Source of the DNA: Gibbula magus
Lineage: Eukaryota > Mollusca > Gastropoda > Trochida > Trochidae
Assembly (NCBI GenBank): GCA_936450465.1
Contig: OW388290.1
Location: 22,433,457 to 22,497,456, forward strand
Length of the DNA: 64,000 nucleotides
Direction: 5' to 3'
This document shows, in pieces, positions 20,937 to 34,115 of the stretch. The position numbers were made by a program, and so were the translations under genes. How positions within the stretch are numbered: the stretch's first letter is position 1; each line of letters begins with the position of its first letter. The notes below the pieces were generated by a model. It did not search any database. It was not told the origin of the DNA and saw only the letters and a program-made list of their open reading frames with translations.

Positions 20937-23459
20937 CTTGTTATATATCCTACATCATACATCCTTATAATCAAATATAAACTCGTTATATCTCGGACTA
21001 AATTCACTATTTGTAAGTACATCTAATATCTTATATTCATTTATTCTTGGAATAATCAGTTGAGTCATCATATCTTTATATACTTTAATTATGCTAAACC
21101 GGCCCACACGAACGAGACGTCTTAGATCAGGAAAATAGTCTACAATAAGACAAACACAGGGTTGGAGTGCAAACTTACATATTAACAACTTTAGTAGATA
21201 AGTTATTATTGACATCAGCAGACAAAGGTTTAACCAACAACTGATTAGCACTTTTTGGAAAGTATGTGATGTTGGAATAGTGACTGAAAGCTGAGTTGCG
21301 ATATTCTTCATGTATGGAAGTTGCTGATCCGTGTGAAGCAACGTATACGTATGGCTGTTCTAGTACATTTAGCCCCTTAACTTACAAGGAGAATCTCCCA
21401 CACATAATGTGTCCGTAAAACAACATGCGTAAAACAACATGCAGTCTGCTTAATTACACAATATCCTTTTATGTGGAATACTCTGTTTATAGTTGATTGA
21501 CAAGTTACACAATCTGTGTGTATGAGTCCATTAGACACATGATCTCTTGATCACTGTAATGTAATTCCTCATACTGTTAAAGCAGATATAGACAGACAAA
21601 GCAAACGCATGTCACATGTGATAGCGGATACATTTATCAATCTGTTTCCAATGTAAACTTGTCCAGTCATTTAAACGAGAATTTCATGAAAAATAAACAA
21701 GCCGCTATGCGAAAATGATGTTGTCATGTCATCTAACGAATAATAACATTTCAGAGCAAAGTGTAAAGCAGACAAAAAGCGTATGTCAGTTTTTTTGTTA
21801 CCGAAGGATGAACCATAAAAATATATATTCACGGTTAATAGTTTTCCCACACTTTCAGAATAACATTTAACATGCTTAAAGAGGACAACTTGCTCAGTTC
21901 CACTGTTTTAAATGTTATTTAGCATATTAGCCAATTCTTCGATTGTGTACATCACCTTTATTCTGAGTCAGATCCGCTCCCCTCTGTGACAGGGATCGTT
22001 GCAGCTATATAATGACGGACTCACCTCTATTATTGGAGTGGTCAGTTGATTCGGAACGCATGACCAGTGGTCAGTGGCCTCTGCACCTCTTAGGATTCAC
22101 AGCTCTGATTTGTCATGAACAGAGAAAGGACGGTGCATGGTAAATAGGAGCTTCAGGAATAGTGATGTGTACACTGTACAGCTGTTAATGGTTACTGCAT
22201 TAACATTTCTATTGTAAATATGACCTTACCATGTGTGGTAGGATGGGGTAAGATTAATGAGATCTGAAATGTGAAACGAACCAAATTTTACTTATTCTAA
22301 TGCGTATCGATACCCACTCAATGGGGTTTTCGGAAATTATTTTGAAATGAATGGATGAATGCGGATGATGTTATTGTAAATATCAGTCACAATAACTAAA
22401 ATAGTTTTAGGATTCCAATCGGGTACATATCATTTCATATTACCAATCAATGTAAACTCTATGTATATAATTGATTTCACTGATGAATGCTCGATATAGT
22501 AATCTAGAAGTACCTCCGTATTTAACCCAAGTATTGTTTGATTGATAGCTTTCTAATTCACTTTTGATTTCGCCGTCACCTCGGCTACCACAGAGGTCAG
22601 TGTTCAACTGGAGAAGACAATTCTAATAATAGATGTATTTGCTGTGTGGAATTTGATTTCGATAAAACTAGGAAACATAGAATGGCTACAGAATAGAAAC
22701 ATTAGTAATATCAACGATCAATATATGAATGGAAGTTTCAGCAGGATATCAAAAGTGTTGAAAAAATGAAATTGTACAGAGTACAAGCATATTGTGGTAT
22801 CTGCTTTATTTTACAAAATCGTCTTGTGATGACAACCTACATAAATTTAATAGGATAAAGATCTTAAGTCTCCTTTTCACCCCTTATGGCCATGTCTGCA
22901 TTCACAGATAATTTGGTGTATATCAAAGTCGCTATTCAAACATATTGATTCAGATATGTGCTGTATTTCAATGACTTATACACGAAAGTATCTTTGTAAA
23001 AAATAGAGGTGTTATATTTCAACAGTTGGCACTGCCAACATCCAGGGAAAAGGTTGATATTTACAATACATGATGTACCATTCATAATGAACTGATTATC
23101 TTTTTAAATCATTTTTTTTCTTTTCAAATTCATAGAGAATCTATTTGGTTATCTAGATTGGTAACCGTAATAAACGAATCGAATCGCTACCAATGATAAG
23201 ATAATCAGTTACGTTTTGAAATACCCGGGATTCATTGTTATTTAGCACCGGCAATTTTTTTAAAAAACCGTCGGCGTTGGTTACACAACTCTTTATGAGT
23301 TGCACTCTGCAATATCTTCAGAATTACCCTAAACCGTACCAATAGTAACATACATGTTACATATTATTCCGTGAAATCTGTGAAATGAACGTTAAAGAAA
23401 TGATAAATGTACCTGCTTTGTTTATCAAACTTCACTTGTTGATTCTGTTATTGGCCTAA
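20937..23459. other. Duplication E copy 2 and non-coding sequence
   Basis: 21590-22130 is copy 2 of duplication E (see 17771-19633). A 128-codon minus-strand frame at 20955-21341 has no recognisable family. At about 23195-23300 lies AAGATAATCAGTTACG with CCCGGGATTCATTGTTATT, related to the repeat at 62572-62680. No gene is supported. Confidence 0.45.
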
Positions 23460-25529
23460 TTAATGTAACATGACATACAGTGCTTTTCAGAATATTTTAT
23501 TTGGCTCCCGCAACAAAATCCAGAATGTAAATAAGCATATCGATTGATAATTGAATAAGTGCAAACACCAGATCAATAGTTCAATCGGCCAATGCAGAGT
23601 AGCCAAGAAAATAGATCCAATTATCAGTAAACTAAATATTGCCATGTCCGCTCTTTTCAATGATCATCAGGAAGCCAAAATAGACTAGATCGAAAAAAAA
23701 ACAGATATCATCATGTGACAATAAAAAGTTGATGTAGTACATTGCCAGTTATATAACATCGATTTTTTAAAGTAAGTAGGTACTGAAAGAAAGTGAAATG
23801 GGTCGGTACAATATCATACCAAAAGCCATAATAAAATAGTAATAATAAACTTTAACATAAGTTCTATAAATACATCTATATCTGTTTCACATTACTAATT
23901 TCTCTTTATGGGTAAACATCAACAAATCAAACATTACGAATAAAATTTAAAAACTGACATTTTCGATTTCATCTTGTAAATGAACAACTATATTTTATTT
24001 GATGTAAATGTTAAGTGTCAAGGACATTATCATTGAAGTAGATATGATGACCTATATACGATATAACATATAATAATGTAAATTGCCTTGCCAATGGATT
24101 TAACCCAGTCTTGGACCAAGTTCCCAAATGTTTTATGCGATTCGAACCAGTACGCAAACCACTACACCAAACAATAACAAGTTTGCTTTCATCTTTCATC
24201 AACATTGATATACACTATCTAAATAGGAAAAAGGAGGAAACCATATAAATGTATCATGATATTTAATCCAGAACACTGTCTTAATGCTATTGATAAAAGT
24301 GATAACACATGTTCATTATTGGGTAAAATGTAACTGTGATGTATTTGGAACTGAAAATCTGTATTGACTACGTATGATGATACTCTGTCATCTTGCTTTA
24401 CAATTGTTATAAATTCCATTTCACCACTTCAATGGTGTGAGAATAAAAACAAAATCTGAATTAAAACAGTTAAAAGGAAGATAATTTGTAACACTTTCGA
24501 CAATGCTAATATTCTAACTAACCACAATCAGACTAATCCTTCACATAAAGGTGCAGAACCTCCAACGCGAGAGGTCAATGAAGACTTGATCGTGATCCTG
24601 TAAACATGTAAATGATATACCATTAAAAGGTCTAAATGCAGTTTAAAATGTTTACATTGATATATTGGCTTGCAAGGGGGAAACTGTGTGCCACACTTTC
24701 ACGAAATCATTAACATCGTTTAAATGCACTTCAAAGGGTTTTCAAAGCCACAAGGAATTGACAATCCTTAACAACTGCTAATGTGTAATCGTTTTTTTTT
24801 GGTTGTTGCAACAATGTGGTCTTATATGCACTGTAGCAGTTTTCATGTTTTATGTGTGCAAATATGTTATTCTTTAAATGAACGTTTATGCAGTATATAT
24901 TTACTTTAGAGGGTAGAACAAACCATTACACGTCCCGATTATCCATAGTCGTAGAAAACGGTGCTGTCACGTATAAAAAGAAAACAGTTAGAATGATTTT
25001 GGTGTGAACTCCGATTAATCATTCAAGGTTTTGAAATGGACACGCGTTGCTTAACCGAATCTTAACCATTCGTTTTAGAAATCTATTTATTGATTTAGGA
25101 GGATTGTTTCGCTATTGGTAATATTTCATCTCCTTGTTATGAGATCACTCTATTTCCATTACAAACAGACAGTTTAACACCTAAGGGAGTGTCACATGAC
25201 CTGAAAATAGTCCTATAAGTTTGCAACCTTCATAAAGTATATCATGCTCTCTCGGAATCAATTCATAGGAAATAATTAATACAGAAAGGAATACTAAATC
25301 ATCCCAGTTTAGCTTTAAGAATAGATGATATATTTTAGGCGAGAGGATTTTTGGTTTATGTGTGTCAATATTACTACACCGCGGCTAATCTTATTGAAGA
25401 GCGAAATATAAATGTTTTAACACATATATGCAGAATATATAGAAGGTCTGCCGTCAAAATTCTTCATAAATTCTGAGCAAAATATACACATTATGTAAAA
25501 CTCTTGCTGCCATTTTGGATAAGAGGCTG

Positions 25530-27216
25530 AGGACCTAGTGTGATAATATTAATGCTACTTCGGAGTTTCAAGCTGACTTCAGGCCAACTTCTTTAACTGT
25601 TGACCTTTGCAAGCTATGATTCAGAAATATTTCTCAAAGAAAAGAGGCAGGTTTTATTGTATATCCATTGATTGTAGCAAAGCGTTTGACTGTATAAATC
25701 ATAGAGTTCCGTTCCAGAGTTTATACGATATTGGTGTTAAAGGTGAATGTTTTAGTTTTCTTATTTCAATGTATACAGCTCTTTCTTGTTCTTGTGTAAG
25801 AACACCAAAAGGCATTATACACATTTTCCAGTGTAATAAAGGAACTAGGCAAGGCTGCATTTTAAATCCTATAATATTTATAATTTTCATTAATCAGTTA
25901 TCTTTCATGCTCGAGGAGAAAGGTGGAAATGGTATTTTCATATGTCAAGATCGTTCAAATGTGGTTACTTTATTTTTTTGCGGATGATGTTTCTGGTGTT
26001 ACACTGTGACACTGCTGTTCAGCTCCAAAAGAAGATAAATGTACTTACAATATTCTGTGACGAGTCAGGAAGGAAAGTTAACTTAAACAAAACTAAAATT
26101 ATGGTATTTCGGAGAGGAGTTCCCTTAGGTCATATGAAAAGTGGTACTAAAAGGGTAAAACCATTGAGGTTGTTAATATTTATAGATACCTTGGTGTTGT
26201 ATTTACTCCTACCCTGTCATGGACTAGGGCACAGAGTTGTCTAGCTTCCCAGGTAAATAAAGCCTTAATGTCATTCTGTGGTTATCAACGTAAACATGGA
26301 CTAGATTCCTGTACATATGTTTTTTTTAAAGGTTTTTGACACTATGCTTTTACCTTTTGTTACCTATGGAGCCGGGATATGGGTTCATTATTCAGAAATC
26401 ATTGAAAAGGTACAAACTTCGCTATGTAAGAGAGTTTTGAGGTTGAGTAAATATACATGTAATGTTTTGGCCTTGGGACAATGTGGCCAGCTTCCCCTTC
26501 AATATAATTATATGATAAAACCTTTAAAATTTTGGTGTAAATTGATTAGACTACCTTATCAATCTTAAGGCACTTGATGATGCAGGGAGAATAACTTCGG
26601 CATCAGATATTAAAAGTATTTTATTTCATATTGGCTTTGGGGTTCTTTGGATAAACCAGGACATAGGAAATATAAAATATGTTTATTTCACTCTTCAACA
26701 AAGATTTAAAAACAAATTTTGAGCCAAGATTGGCATAATACTGTTTCAGAATTAAATAAATGTCAGACTTACTGTCAATTTAAGACCATGTTGCAAGTTG
26801 AACATAATAATGTAAAATATTGTTATACACTTTGTTTATATTGCCAAGTAAAAGGGTTATCATTAGGTGAAGATTAATTTCATCTATTAATGGTTTGTCA
26901 ACACTACAAGGATGCAAGAAAAGAATATTTTCATCACGAATACAATCCATGTAAAGATGATTTTGTAAGAATAATGTCTTGCAAAAATGTAAATGGTTTG
27001 GTGAATATATTTCTTTTAAAGGTTTGTAAAATTAGAAACATATTATTTTCATCATTAATTATGTCAATGCCATAAAGGGATGAAAAACCCAAATACATTT
27101 TATGGACGCTTCATCAAATTTATGTATGCCTGTTACTGGTTTACCAGCATCACATGACTGTAAAATCCATTGTAATATGGACCATGGCCTTATATACTGA
27201 ATAAAATGTCTGTCTG
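25530..27216 (+). mobile_element. 5'-truncated CR1/Jockey-like LINE
   Basis: The reverse transcriptase begins inside the fingers region (SEFQADFRPTS). It continues RFYCISIDCSKAFDCINH, then GTRQGCILNPIIFIIFINQL (motif 'RQGCxLSP'). A one-base shift in a T run precedes FADDVSGV (the [YF]ADD catalytic box, around 25980), and then VNLNKTKIMVFRRG. After more stops the thumb and C-terminal part follow: YGAGIWVHYSEIIEKVQTS and LGQCGQLPLQYNYMI. The frame ends near 27075. The 3' end is AATAAAATG followed by a (TCTG) repeat. The U2 and U3 copies lack it, fixing the 3' boundary near 27216. Several frameshifts make it inactive. Confidence 0.85.
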
Positions 27217-27266
27217 TCTGAGCCGCTGAGTGGGAATCAAGGATCAAAAACTCGAATTGAAAACTG

Positions 27267-27328
27267 CACTTCTATAAATCAGGATGAGCCACTTACTCAA
27301 CGCCTGGTTGTTCTCGAGCTGTGTATTT
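27267..27328 (+). promoter_or_regulatory. 62-bp ultraconserved core of the U units, TATA-like (U1)
   Basis: It begins CACTTCTATAAATCAGGATG and ends GAGCTGTGTATTT. All 62 bases are identical in U2 and 61 of 62 in U3, whereas the upstream flanks are only about 55-60% alike. TATAAAT lies 26 bases before the A of CTCAACG, a spacing compatible with a TATA/initiator core promoter. A polypyrimidine run plus ACAG|GGAGA (27329-27346) looks like a splice acceptor. The promoter role is inference; no downstream product was recognised. Confidence 0.35.
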
Positions 27329-27619
27329 CTCTTCTGTTTTACAGGGAGATGTTTAATGAGTCTACACGCGTCAGTACAAGAAGATGAAGATTGTAAATCT
27401 TGGTCGATAGGCTGCAGTGAATTGCTTACATATTGTACCGTTTGATCCGATTTAATCGATCAAAAGGACAGTTCAAATTATCCATCTTGTTTGTGACTCA
27501 TTTAATTAAATATCTCCTTACTTAATTTGATCAGACAAAAGTGTGTTACTCGTTTTCTGCAATGTTCAGCTAATTTCACACATAGTAGGTCAATGCTCTC
27601 GCTTGAGAAATTGGGTACT

Positions 27620-29569
27620 CTTGTCGTGAACGTAGTGTGATATGGAACTTACATGAACATACTATTTGGAGGATTTCAAACGTTACATATATTTAGCAAT
27701 ATAAAATAGTGTATGAGAATCCAGAAATGATGAAATCATATGGTATTGCACATGATGTGATGTACATGCTTTTATTATGCATGCAAATATTTTTCTTTGG
27801 TCGTGAACGCTCATATGACAACCGACAACATAGCGTATCGACTAAATTCCTTGCTTACTTACATACTGCATAGTCAAAATGTATCAGTTACAAAATATGA
27901 GGCAAAACCAGTCACAATCTTCATGAAGGAATCTCCAAGTAGTATCTTGAAATGACTGATACTATAACCCCTCATTGGAGTATTTGCGCATTAGGTACAC
28001 GTTAATTTGATTTATACATCTTTGCACGTTGGAAAAGTACTTCCTTTACATGTATACAAAAGGATGTGGCAACACAGAAAAGGTCCACACAAAACGTGTA
28101 ATCAAATCAAAATGTTTTACATCCTATCACACAATAGCTCGATCACGACCCAATAAACATAACAGGTTACATGTTTCACGCCATCCTGGCCACCGTTTTA
28201 TTTATTCGATTGATTGTCAAGTTGCGACTATAATATAAAATGATATAACATGACACTGTGAATTTGCCATGTTATTTTTAAAATAACAGCTGAATTAATA
28301 CGGAAAGCAATACTACACTAGATATGTAATGTAGAGCTGAATGAAGGCCTAGTATGTTGTGAACAGGTAATGATAGTCAATTCTTGTTTTTGTATTTTCA
28401 TGTGGTGCCCCATTATCTTCCCACAGAGTTTACTCCCTTCGCATTTTCGATTGCAGCCTCTGTTCTACTTTGGTGAATTTTGCGGCTAAAACATGGAGAG
28501 TCCTGATTGATTGAATTGGAAGTTGTGCAATCAGCGACCTCTCTGTAAAGGTGACATTTTTATGCTATTTTTAAAAAGTATTGACGATAATCATGCTGTT
28601 AAATAAAGGAGACAAAACCCGAAATTAGTTAATTTGTGTCCTTTTCATCAGACAAATTCGAAGGACATGTGCAAATTAGTAGGACCCTTTAGAGTAAAAG
28701 GCTAATATCTTTAAAATAACTCAGTCGAAGTAAATTATAAAGTCGACGTAAAATGTGATTATATTGGATAAAAAGCAGGGATATTATATGCAATATCATT
28801 TTTTTTTGCCGCTATGAGATTTTGTTAGAAAAAAGAAGTGGAACAGAGAATGCGATCGAAAATCTGAAGGAAGTAAACTGTTTTGAAGAAAATGACGATG
28901 CCCTTGCTTTGGCAATTATAACTTTGCAAAGTTGTCATAAACATAAGAAACCATTCTCATGCGAATCCCAAAATTTTATGAGAAATATTCACAAGTTTAA
29001 GGCAGAAGCAACAGTTGCAATATCACGAATAATGTTGCTAAACTGTGTTGAAAAGTTTTTTCCTGAATATTTACACTGTCTATGATGTCACATCTTTATA
29101 ACAACACAAAATTAGAAAATCATAAAACACGTATACTTTTATCAATACAGAAAAACAACATCATCACAATCATAACAAAATATTACAGAGAAATACCCCC
29201 AAAAGTTACTATTAAATACTAAAATACCAAAAAGAAACTTTCCCGGATTTAAGAGACATGTAACATGTGCTTTACAGAAAATTCCAATTAGTTACTTAAA
29301 CTCTTAATTAACATAATGCAGAGTACTTTAAAACATTCGTACAGTTATAAGAAGTAAAACTATGATTACTTACAACAAATTTCGGGGCCTTTTCCCCACA
29401 TAATGATTAAAACTAGATTATAGTTTGTGGGACACCGCAAAAGCAGAGCAACCCTGAACCTGAAAGTCTCGCTTCCCCCTGTTCCACCTTCTCCACTGCC
29501 ATAATAAAATGCGCATTAAACAAATATACCAGAAAAGCCAATTTAACATTATATTCAAGAACTTGTATT
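27620..29569. other. U1 sequence without a recognisable gene
   Basis: It shares anchors with 44.2-45.6 kb (e.g. ATCACACAATAGCTCGATC, GGCCTAGTAT.TTGTGAA). An 87-codon frame at 28822-29085 (starting MLEKRSGTENAIENLKEV) has a protein-like composition, but no family match and no counterpart in U2. Confidence 0.4.
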
Positions 29570-30250
29570 TACAATTAGTACCATTAAGATCTCAAAGTGT
29601 TAAAATAAGGCATATATTCGCATGCTTTAACTCGTGACCTTGGCCATATCTCCTTACCGCGACACGATCGACGATCACTTTTCATTGTGTATAACAATCA
29701 TGTAATGATGCAACGTTTTAACAGTTCTAATAGGGCTTATTCGCAAATGTATATATGGTTAAGTCATGACCTTGCTGTGACCTTGACCTTTGACTGATTT
29801 TAGCGAAAACCTTTTCAAATCATGCCAATTCTCCACAGTTGATATACACCACAAACACAGACACTTTTCAAGTAATCATGTTTACAAGGATTTTTCTGTG
29901 ATTTCAGAACTCGCGGTATTTTTTTACCTTCAAGATCACATCATCAATGATCCCTTTTATTGTGTATAACAATCATATAATGATTCAAAGTTGTAATCAA
30001 CTACACTTAAAATAGGCATATTTACCAATGCATGCTAAAACCCGTGACCTTTACATATCTCATGACATTGACCTTTGATCTTAAAGGTCATATACTCAAT
30101 GATCACTTTTCATTGTGTATAACAACCATGTAATGATTCAAAGTGTTAATCGTTAACATAAGACATATTCATAAATGCATGTGACGTCCCTGTGACCTTA
30201 CCCTTTCACAGATTTTAGCGAAAACCTTCCCAAATCTCGGTCTTTCTCTA
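29570..30250. repeat. Array of TGACCTTGACC-type repeat, about three units
   Basis: TTTTCATTGTGTATAACAAT or close variants occur near 29678, 29957 and 30101, each followed by CATGTAATGAT. CTGTGACCTTGACCTTTGAC and TTTTAGCGAAAACCTT also recur. It is the same family as 1-345 and is non-coding. Confidence 0.75.
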
Positions 30251-30292
30251 TAGTTGATATATACCATTTATCATCCAAAACTGGCTCCCACA

Positions 30293-30341
30293 GTAGATAT
30301 CGCTTGTGTGAGATCAAGCGATATCTACAAGCGATATCTAC
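30293..30341. repeat. Short perfect hairpin plus a third arm
   Basis: GTAGATATCGCTTG (30293-30306) and its reverse complement (30315-30328) are separated by 8 bases. AAGCGATATCTAC follows again at 30329-30341. Confidence 0.9.
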
Positions 30342-30359
30342 AATGTACAATCAAATCGT

Positions 30360-30520
30360 CACAATCCTATTACATCATCAGCCAATGACATCACAAGCCT
30401 TTGACATCACTGAGAACACTGCTGACAATGTTATGACGTCACACAGTTGATGACGTAACAGTGCTTTGAGGCCACAATGCTGATGACGTCACAATACTAC
30501 GACATCACTGAGTTCACTGC
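30360..30520. repeat. Cluster of CRE-like TGACGTCA sites
   Basis: TGACATCA/TGACGTCA words occur at short intervals: AATGACATCACA, TTTGACATCACTG, TATGACGTCACAC, TGATGACGTAACA, TGATGACGTCACA, ACGACATCACTG. It looks like a diverged short tandem repeat. Whether CREB/ATF-type factors bind is not known. Confidence 0.6.
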
Positions 30521-30597
30521 TGAGGAAGTCAAATGGCAGTTTTGTGTTCATTATTTTGCTAGTAATTGTTGAAGAATGATTTTGAATGATAAATACA

Positions 30598-30739
30598 ATC
30601 TCACCCTCGTGTCTTCTGATATCAAATATATCAACACTCGTTGATTAAAGTAAAAATATGCTCGGCAAGCCTCGGATATTTGTAACTTTAATCAACTCGT
30701 GTAGATATATTTGCTATCAGAAGACACTTGGGTGAGATT
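30598..30739. repeat. Hairpin palindrome with arms of about 70 bp
   Basis: The left arm has AATCTCACCCTCGTGTCTTC, TGATATCAAATATATC and TTGATTAAAGT. The right arm has ACTTTAATCAACTCGTGTAG, ATATATTTGCTATCA and GAAGACACTTGGGTGAGATT. The arms pair at over 85%, with the apex CTCGGCAAGCCTCGG. It has no coding capacity of its own. Confidence 0.88.
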
Positions 30740-32143
30740 CTCTAAATATGAGTTCTTAAAACCTTCTTTGACAAAAGCTATAGCCGGCGCGGCGGAGGAG
30801 GTGGCGGCGCCAGCAGAAACTGCACAAAAACTCATACTGCAGCAGCGGAAGTTACTCAAAGCTTTAGTAACAACTTACAAGTGGTCTCCCCTTAAGGTTG
30901 CACAGTGCAGCATTGGAACAAATTCCAGGCCTCAATCAGCCAGTAATGGAGACTGGCAAGAGTTATGCCTTGCATTGGGAAGTTGATCCACGTCTACAAC
31001 CACTGAAACCGGATCATCAACCGGGACAGACCACAACAGAGAAACTAGAATGTGTGAAACTCATAGTATCTTACATGTATGTCTGAATAATCATTAATAA
31101 TTTGTCTTTCTTACACTCAATTTCATCAAACGTTCATTTATCCATAATGACTAATGCATGGTATGAGTAATGTGTTTTTATTATGAGAATGTATTTGTAT
31201 GATAATTGTTTTTATATATGTGTATGTATGTTGATTATTTGTACTGAACATACTGAATGTTATTAAAATGTTTCAGGGTGTCTAAACTGAAGTATTGAGA
31301 TCATTAATACACGTCATTCACACCCCAGCAAGTGTTCGTAATCAATTCATACGTTCATCCCTGCTACAGTAGTACGAAAGTACGAACATATTGGGATTTT
31401 GTATTGTCTTTCCTTTCGCCCAAGTAAGACTATACAATGATTGTTCGGCACCATTGTTTGTTCTTATTGCATTCTTACAAGTACACTCTTTGGCCTGTGT
31501 CTGTTTCCCTGATACCCCTGACAAGTGGTTCAATAAAATGACATTTGGGGCACCATAGTGACTAATTGTCTGTAGTATGCGTGCGTTATATTTCCCCTCT
31601 ATAATAATGAAGCATGTTTCACAATTTCCTCGTTTTCTCTCACTTTTTATTTTATTTTATTGACACCTTTCTTGATCGCTCTTGGATCGACACGTTCTAT
31701 TTGATAGTGCAAAATAAGTTCAGATGTAGGTGATTATTTGTGGATACAATGTTTAATTTCTCAATAACGATTAATGATTTTCTTGTTTTTAGTGATTCAT
31801 TGCGTCTTGTCTCGTAAGACAACGAGATATCAACATTATGAGCTATACGAGACAGTCTTATTACGCCTCACCAAATACATACACAATTATCTGGTAAGGG
31901 TTATGAGAAATGCTAAAACATTTACAACCATGATCAAAACACCTCAATGTCTGGTTCCTCCGCCACATGAGATTATCACTAGCACTGCTTGTCACATAAA
32001 CTTCTTCTCTCCATTATCTTTGCTTTGATATATCTACATGTACATGAACCATATATCATGCAAATCTTTATTTTCGTTGGGAAATAAATGTATGTAGTCA
32101 CGCAATGCTTAGTCAAGCAATGTATAGACATATCGTAATATCT
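30740..32143. other. U1 sequence with a GC-richer exon-like stretch
   Basis: From 30780 to 31080 the GC content rises. One frame reads IAGAAEEVAAPAETAQK and KLLKALVTTYKWSPLKVAQ, and an overlapping frame reads LEQIPGLNQPVMETGKSYAL. The frame with an ATG starts inside the preceding hairpin (30711), so that start is not credible. No family is recognised. The rest is AT-rich and partly collinear with 48.9-49.8 kb. Confidence 0.3.
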
Positions 32144-32641
32144 TTAAAGGTGCATCCATTGTGTTTCATAAAAATTTATTTGGCTTTAATATGTTCCAAC
32201 ACATCATATGTGCTGTTTACAATGCAAACAAATTCACTCAGCTTGCATATTCATCCCCAATCGCCAAACATATCATAATTACTAGTTTCCAATTAAAACC
32301 GAGTAACATCATTATGCATGTGCAGAAACCGAAAGTGCATTACCTATTTACATGCACAGTAGTTATATGACCTATTGAACATTATCAACTCAAATTTGTT
32401 ATTTTGTCAGGTTTAAATAAGATTCCAAAATTACGTTTGACTCATTGGCGCGCGCCACACGCTGTGCATTGTCCGGTTTTCGATCAGAAATTGATACTTT
32501 TACCTTCATATCGTCAATATACTAAGTCGAGTATCATTAAAATGATAGTTTTCGGTAACAGTTGGTACTACTCGATGAAATAAGACCATATATAACGTTT
32601 GCTATATTTGACCCCAAACAACACAATGGATGTACCTTTAA
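32144..32641. mobile_element. MITE with TTAAAGGTGCATCC termini
   Basis: The ends TTAAAGGTGCATCCATTGTG and CACAATGGATGTACCTTTAA are inverted repeats of about 22 bp. The interior has GGCGCGCGCC. A second, partial copy lies in reverse orientation at 56010-56310, matching about 300 bp. There is no coding capacity. TTAA or TA target choice is possible but cannot be settled here. Confidence 0.75.
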
Positions 32642-33250
32642 GTTACAAATAATTGACCGTTGCAAATATTGGTTATTCGCACAATTCTAGCATGTATATA
32701 TCCATGGTGATGAAGGTTGTGGTAAAATATATTATATTAAAATTAGGGTGCTTCACTTTAGGTCTCTCCATATAGCAGTAGAATCCATTATACTAGTGTT
32801 AACTCAACTTTATATGTAACCAGAATAATACCGCCCTGGGTATGATAATGGTGATGTATACACCATTCCCTTAGCATTTTAAAAGTTTGCAATTTGTAAT
32901 TTTTAGAATAAAGTATTACCCCAAACAACTGCTTAATCACATTTCACCATTCGTCTTACATGCTTTAAAAACAACACAAGCTTTTAAGAATGTTATCTCC
33001 AAATGTATTGTTATCTGAAATCAAAGTCTCCACTACTTTTATGTAGACAACAAAATTGCTGTTAAACTGCACTTCTACTTTATGTTGGTAATGCTGAGTA
33101 AAGCATGTGCCGTTAACTCCGAGTTCCATTTGGCAGTAAGGGCGTAGAAACGTAATGCTAGTAATTAGACACGCCTTTAGGCACTGTAAATATAGAGAAT
33201 AGTATATGGTGACATTGTCAGGTGACATGTGAACAAAAGTCAATTTGTTA

Positions 33251-33789
33251 CCCAAAATTCATGACATGCATGATGCTAAAACATAAGCTTAGATTCCCTT
33301 TATACTGCAAAACGATCATGAAATTAATGCGTCATGAAATTAATGCGAATGCCATGGTCGAGCCTAAGCTGCATATTGAAATTAATGCAAGCCCCGAATC
33401 TGCGTTCGTTATCAAAATGCGAAATCGAAATGTGACTATGTGAAGATGTTGTTGTTGATATATTTGTTATTTTATCAAATCATGATTGAAACCGTAATTT
33501 CAACATAGGTGAGCTGAGATCGTTAGGTAGTCTTGCGCGGTTGGAGGATGTCCAGTTTGGCTGACGTCCTTCAGTGACTTTGAACAATGGCCCGGGATTG
33601 TAGAATTTACGTGATCTCAGTGATATGTTAAACATGAAATGAGTTTTTCATGTGGAATGTTCAAACTTCGAATATTGTTAAAGTATTTATTGAAATATCA
33701 AGCTTAATGGATGTCAGTAAGTGTGAGTTAGTGATCCTTTGTCAATGAAAATTACTTGAGAAATGTTTAATTGATGGTTAATTTGGAAT
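33251..33789. other. No gene seen
   Basis: AT-rich. CATGAAATTAATGCG is repeated in tandem near 33320-33345. No gene is supported. Confidence 0.4.
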
Positions 33790-34115
33790 TGAAGAAGACA
33801 AATATTTATGGATGATCAACTTCTTTATTAACAATAGCGACGTTTCGGTATAGATCCTTATACCGTTATCAAGCATATGGGAGAGATGATAAAATCAGAG
33901 GTTATATACATGAAACATTTTTGGTATGATAATGGGATAACAAAGACAACAAGATGAGATAACAATAAGATGAAAGCTGTAACAAGCAGGTAGTGATAAC
34001 ATGGATACCAGTGGAAGGTAAGTTAATTAAGTTGGGATGGGGATACAATGCAGCAGTGAGGGTGAGCAATCAGTGGAGGATAATGATGGAAGCCAGAGTG
34101 AGTAGAGTGGATTAA

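Larger units (their letters stand above)
23460..33250. repeat. Large segmental duplication, copy U1
   Basis: Collinear, interrupted matches link this segment with U2 (about 38.75-53.7 kb) and U3 (about 54.6-64.0 kb). Examples: 23530-23610 with 39390-39470 and 54955-55030 (ATCGATTGATA..CACCAGAT); 27267-27480 with 43463-43690 and 59183-59400; 28110-28190 with 45320-45400 (ATCACACAATAGCTCGATC); 31990-32110 with 49690-49780 (TAGTCACGCAATGCTT); 33060-33140 with 51350-51420. Identity is mostly 65-80%. No protein-coding gene is shared by the copies. Confidence 0.7.

Noticed and set aside
31320..31560. Possible LTR end (AATAAAATGACATTTGGGGC)
   Set aside because: No matching second LTR, primer-binding site or gag/pol found nearby; a related phrase near 49.0 kb is explained by the U duplication.
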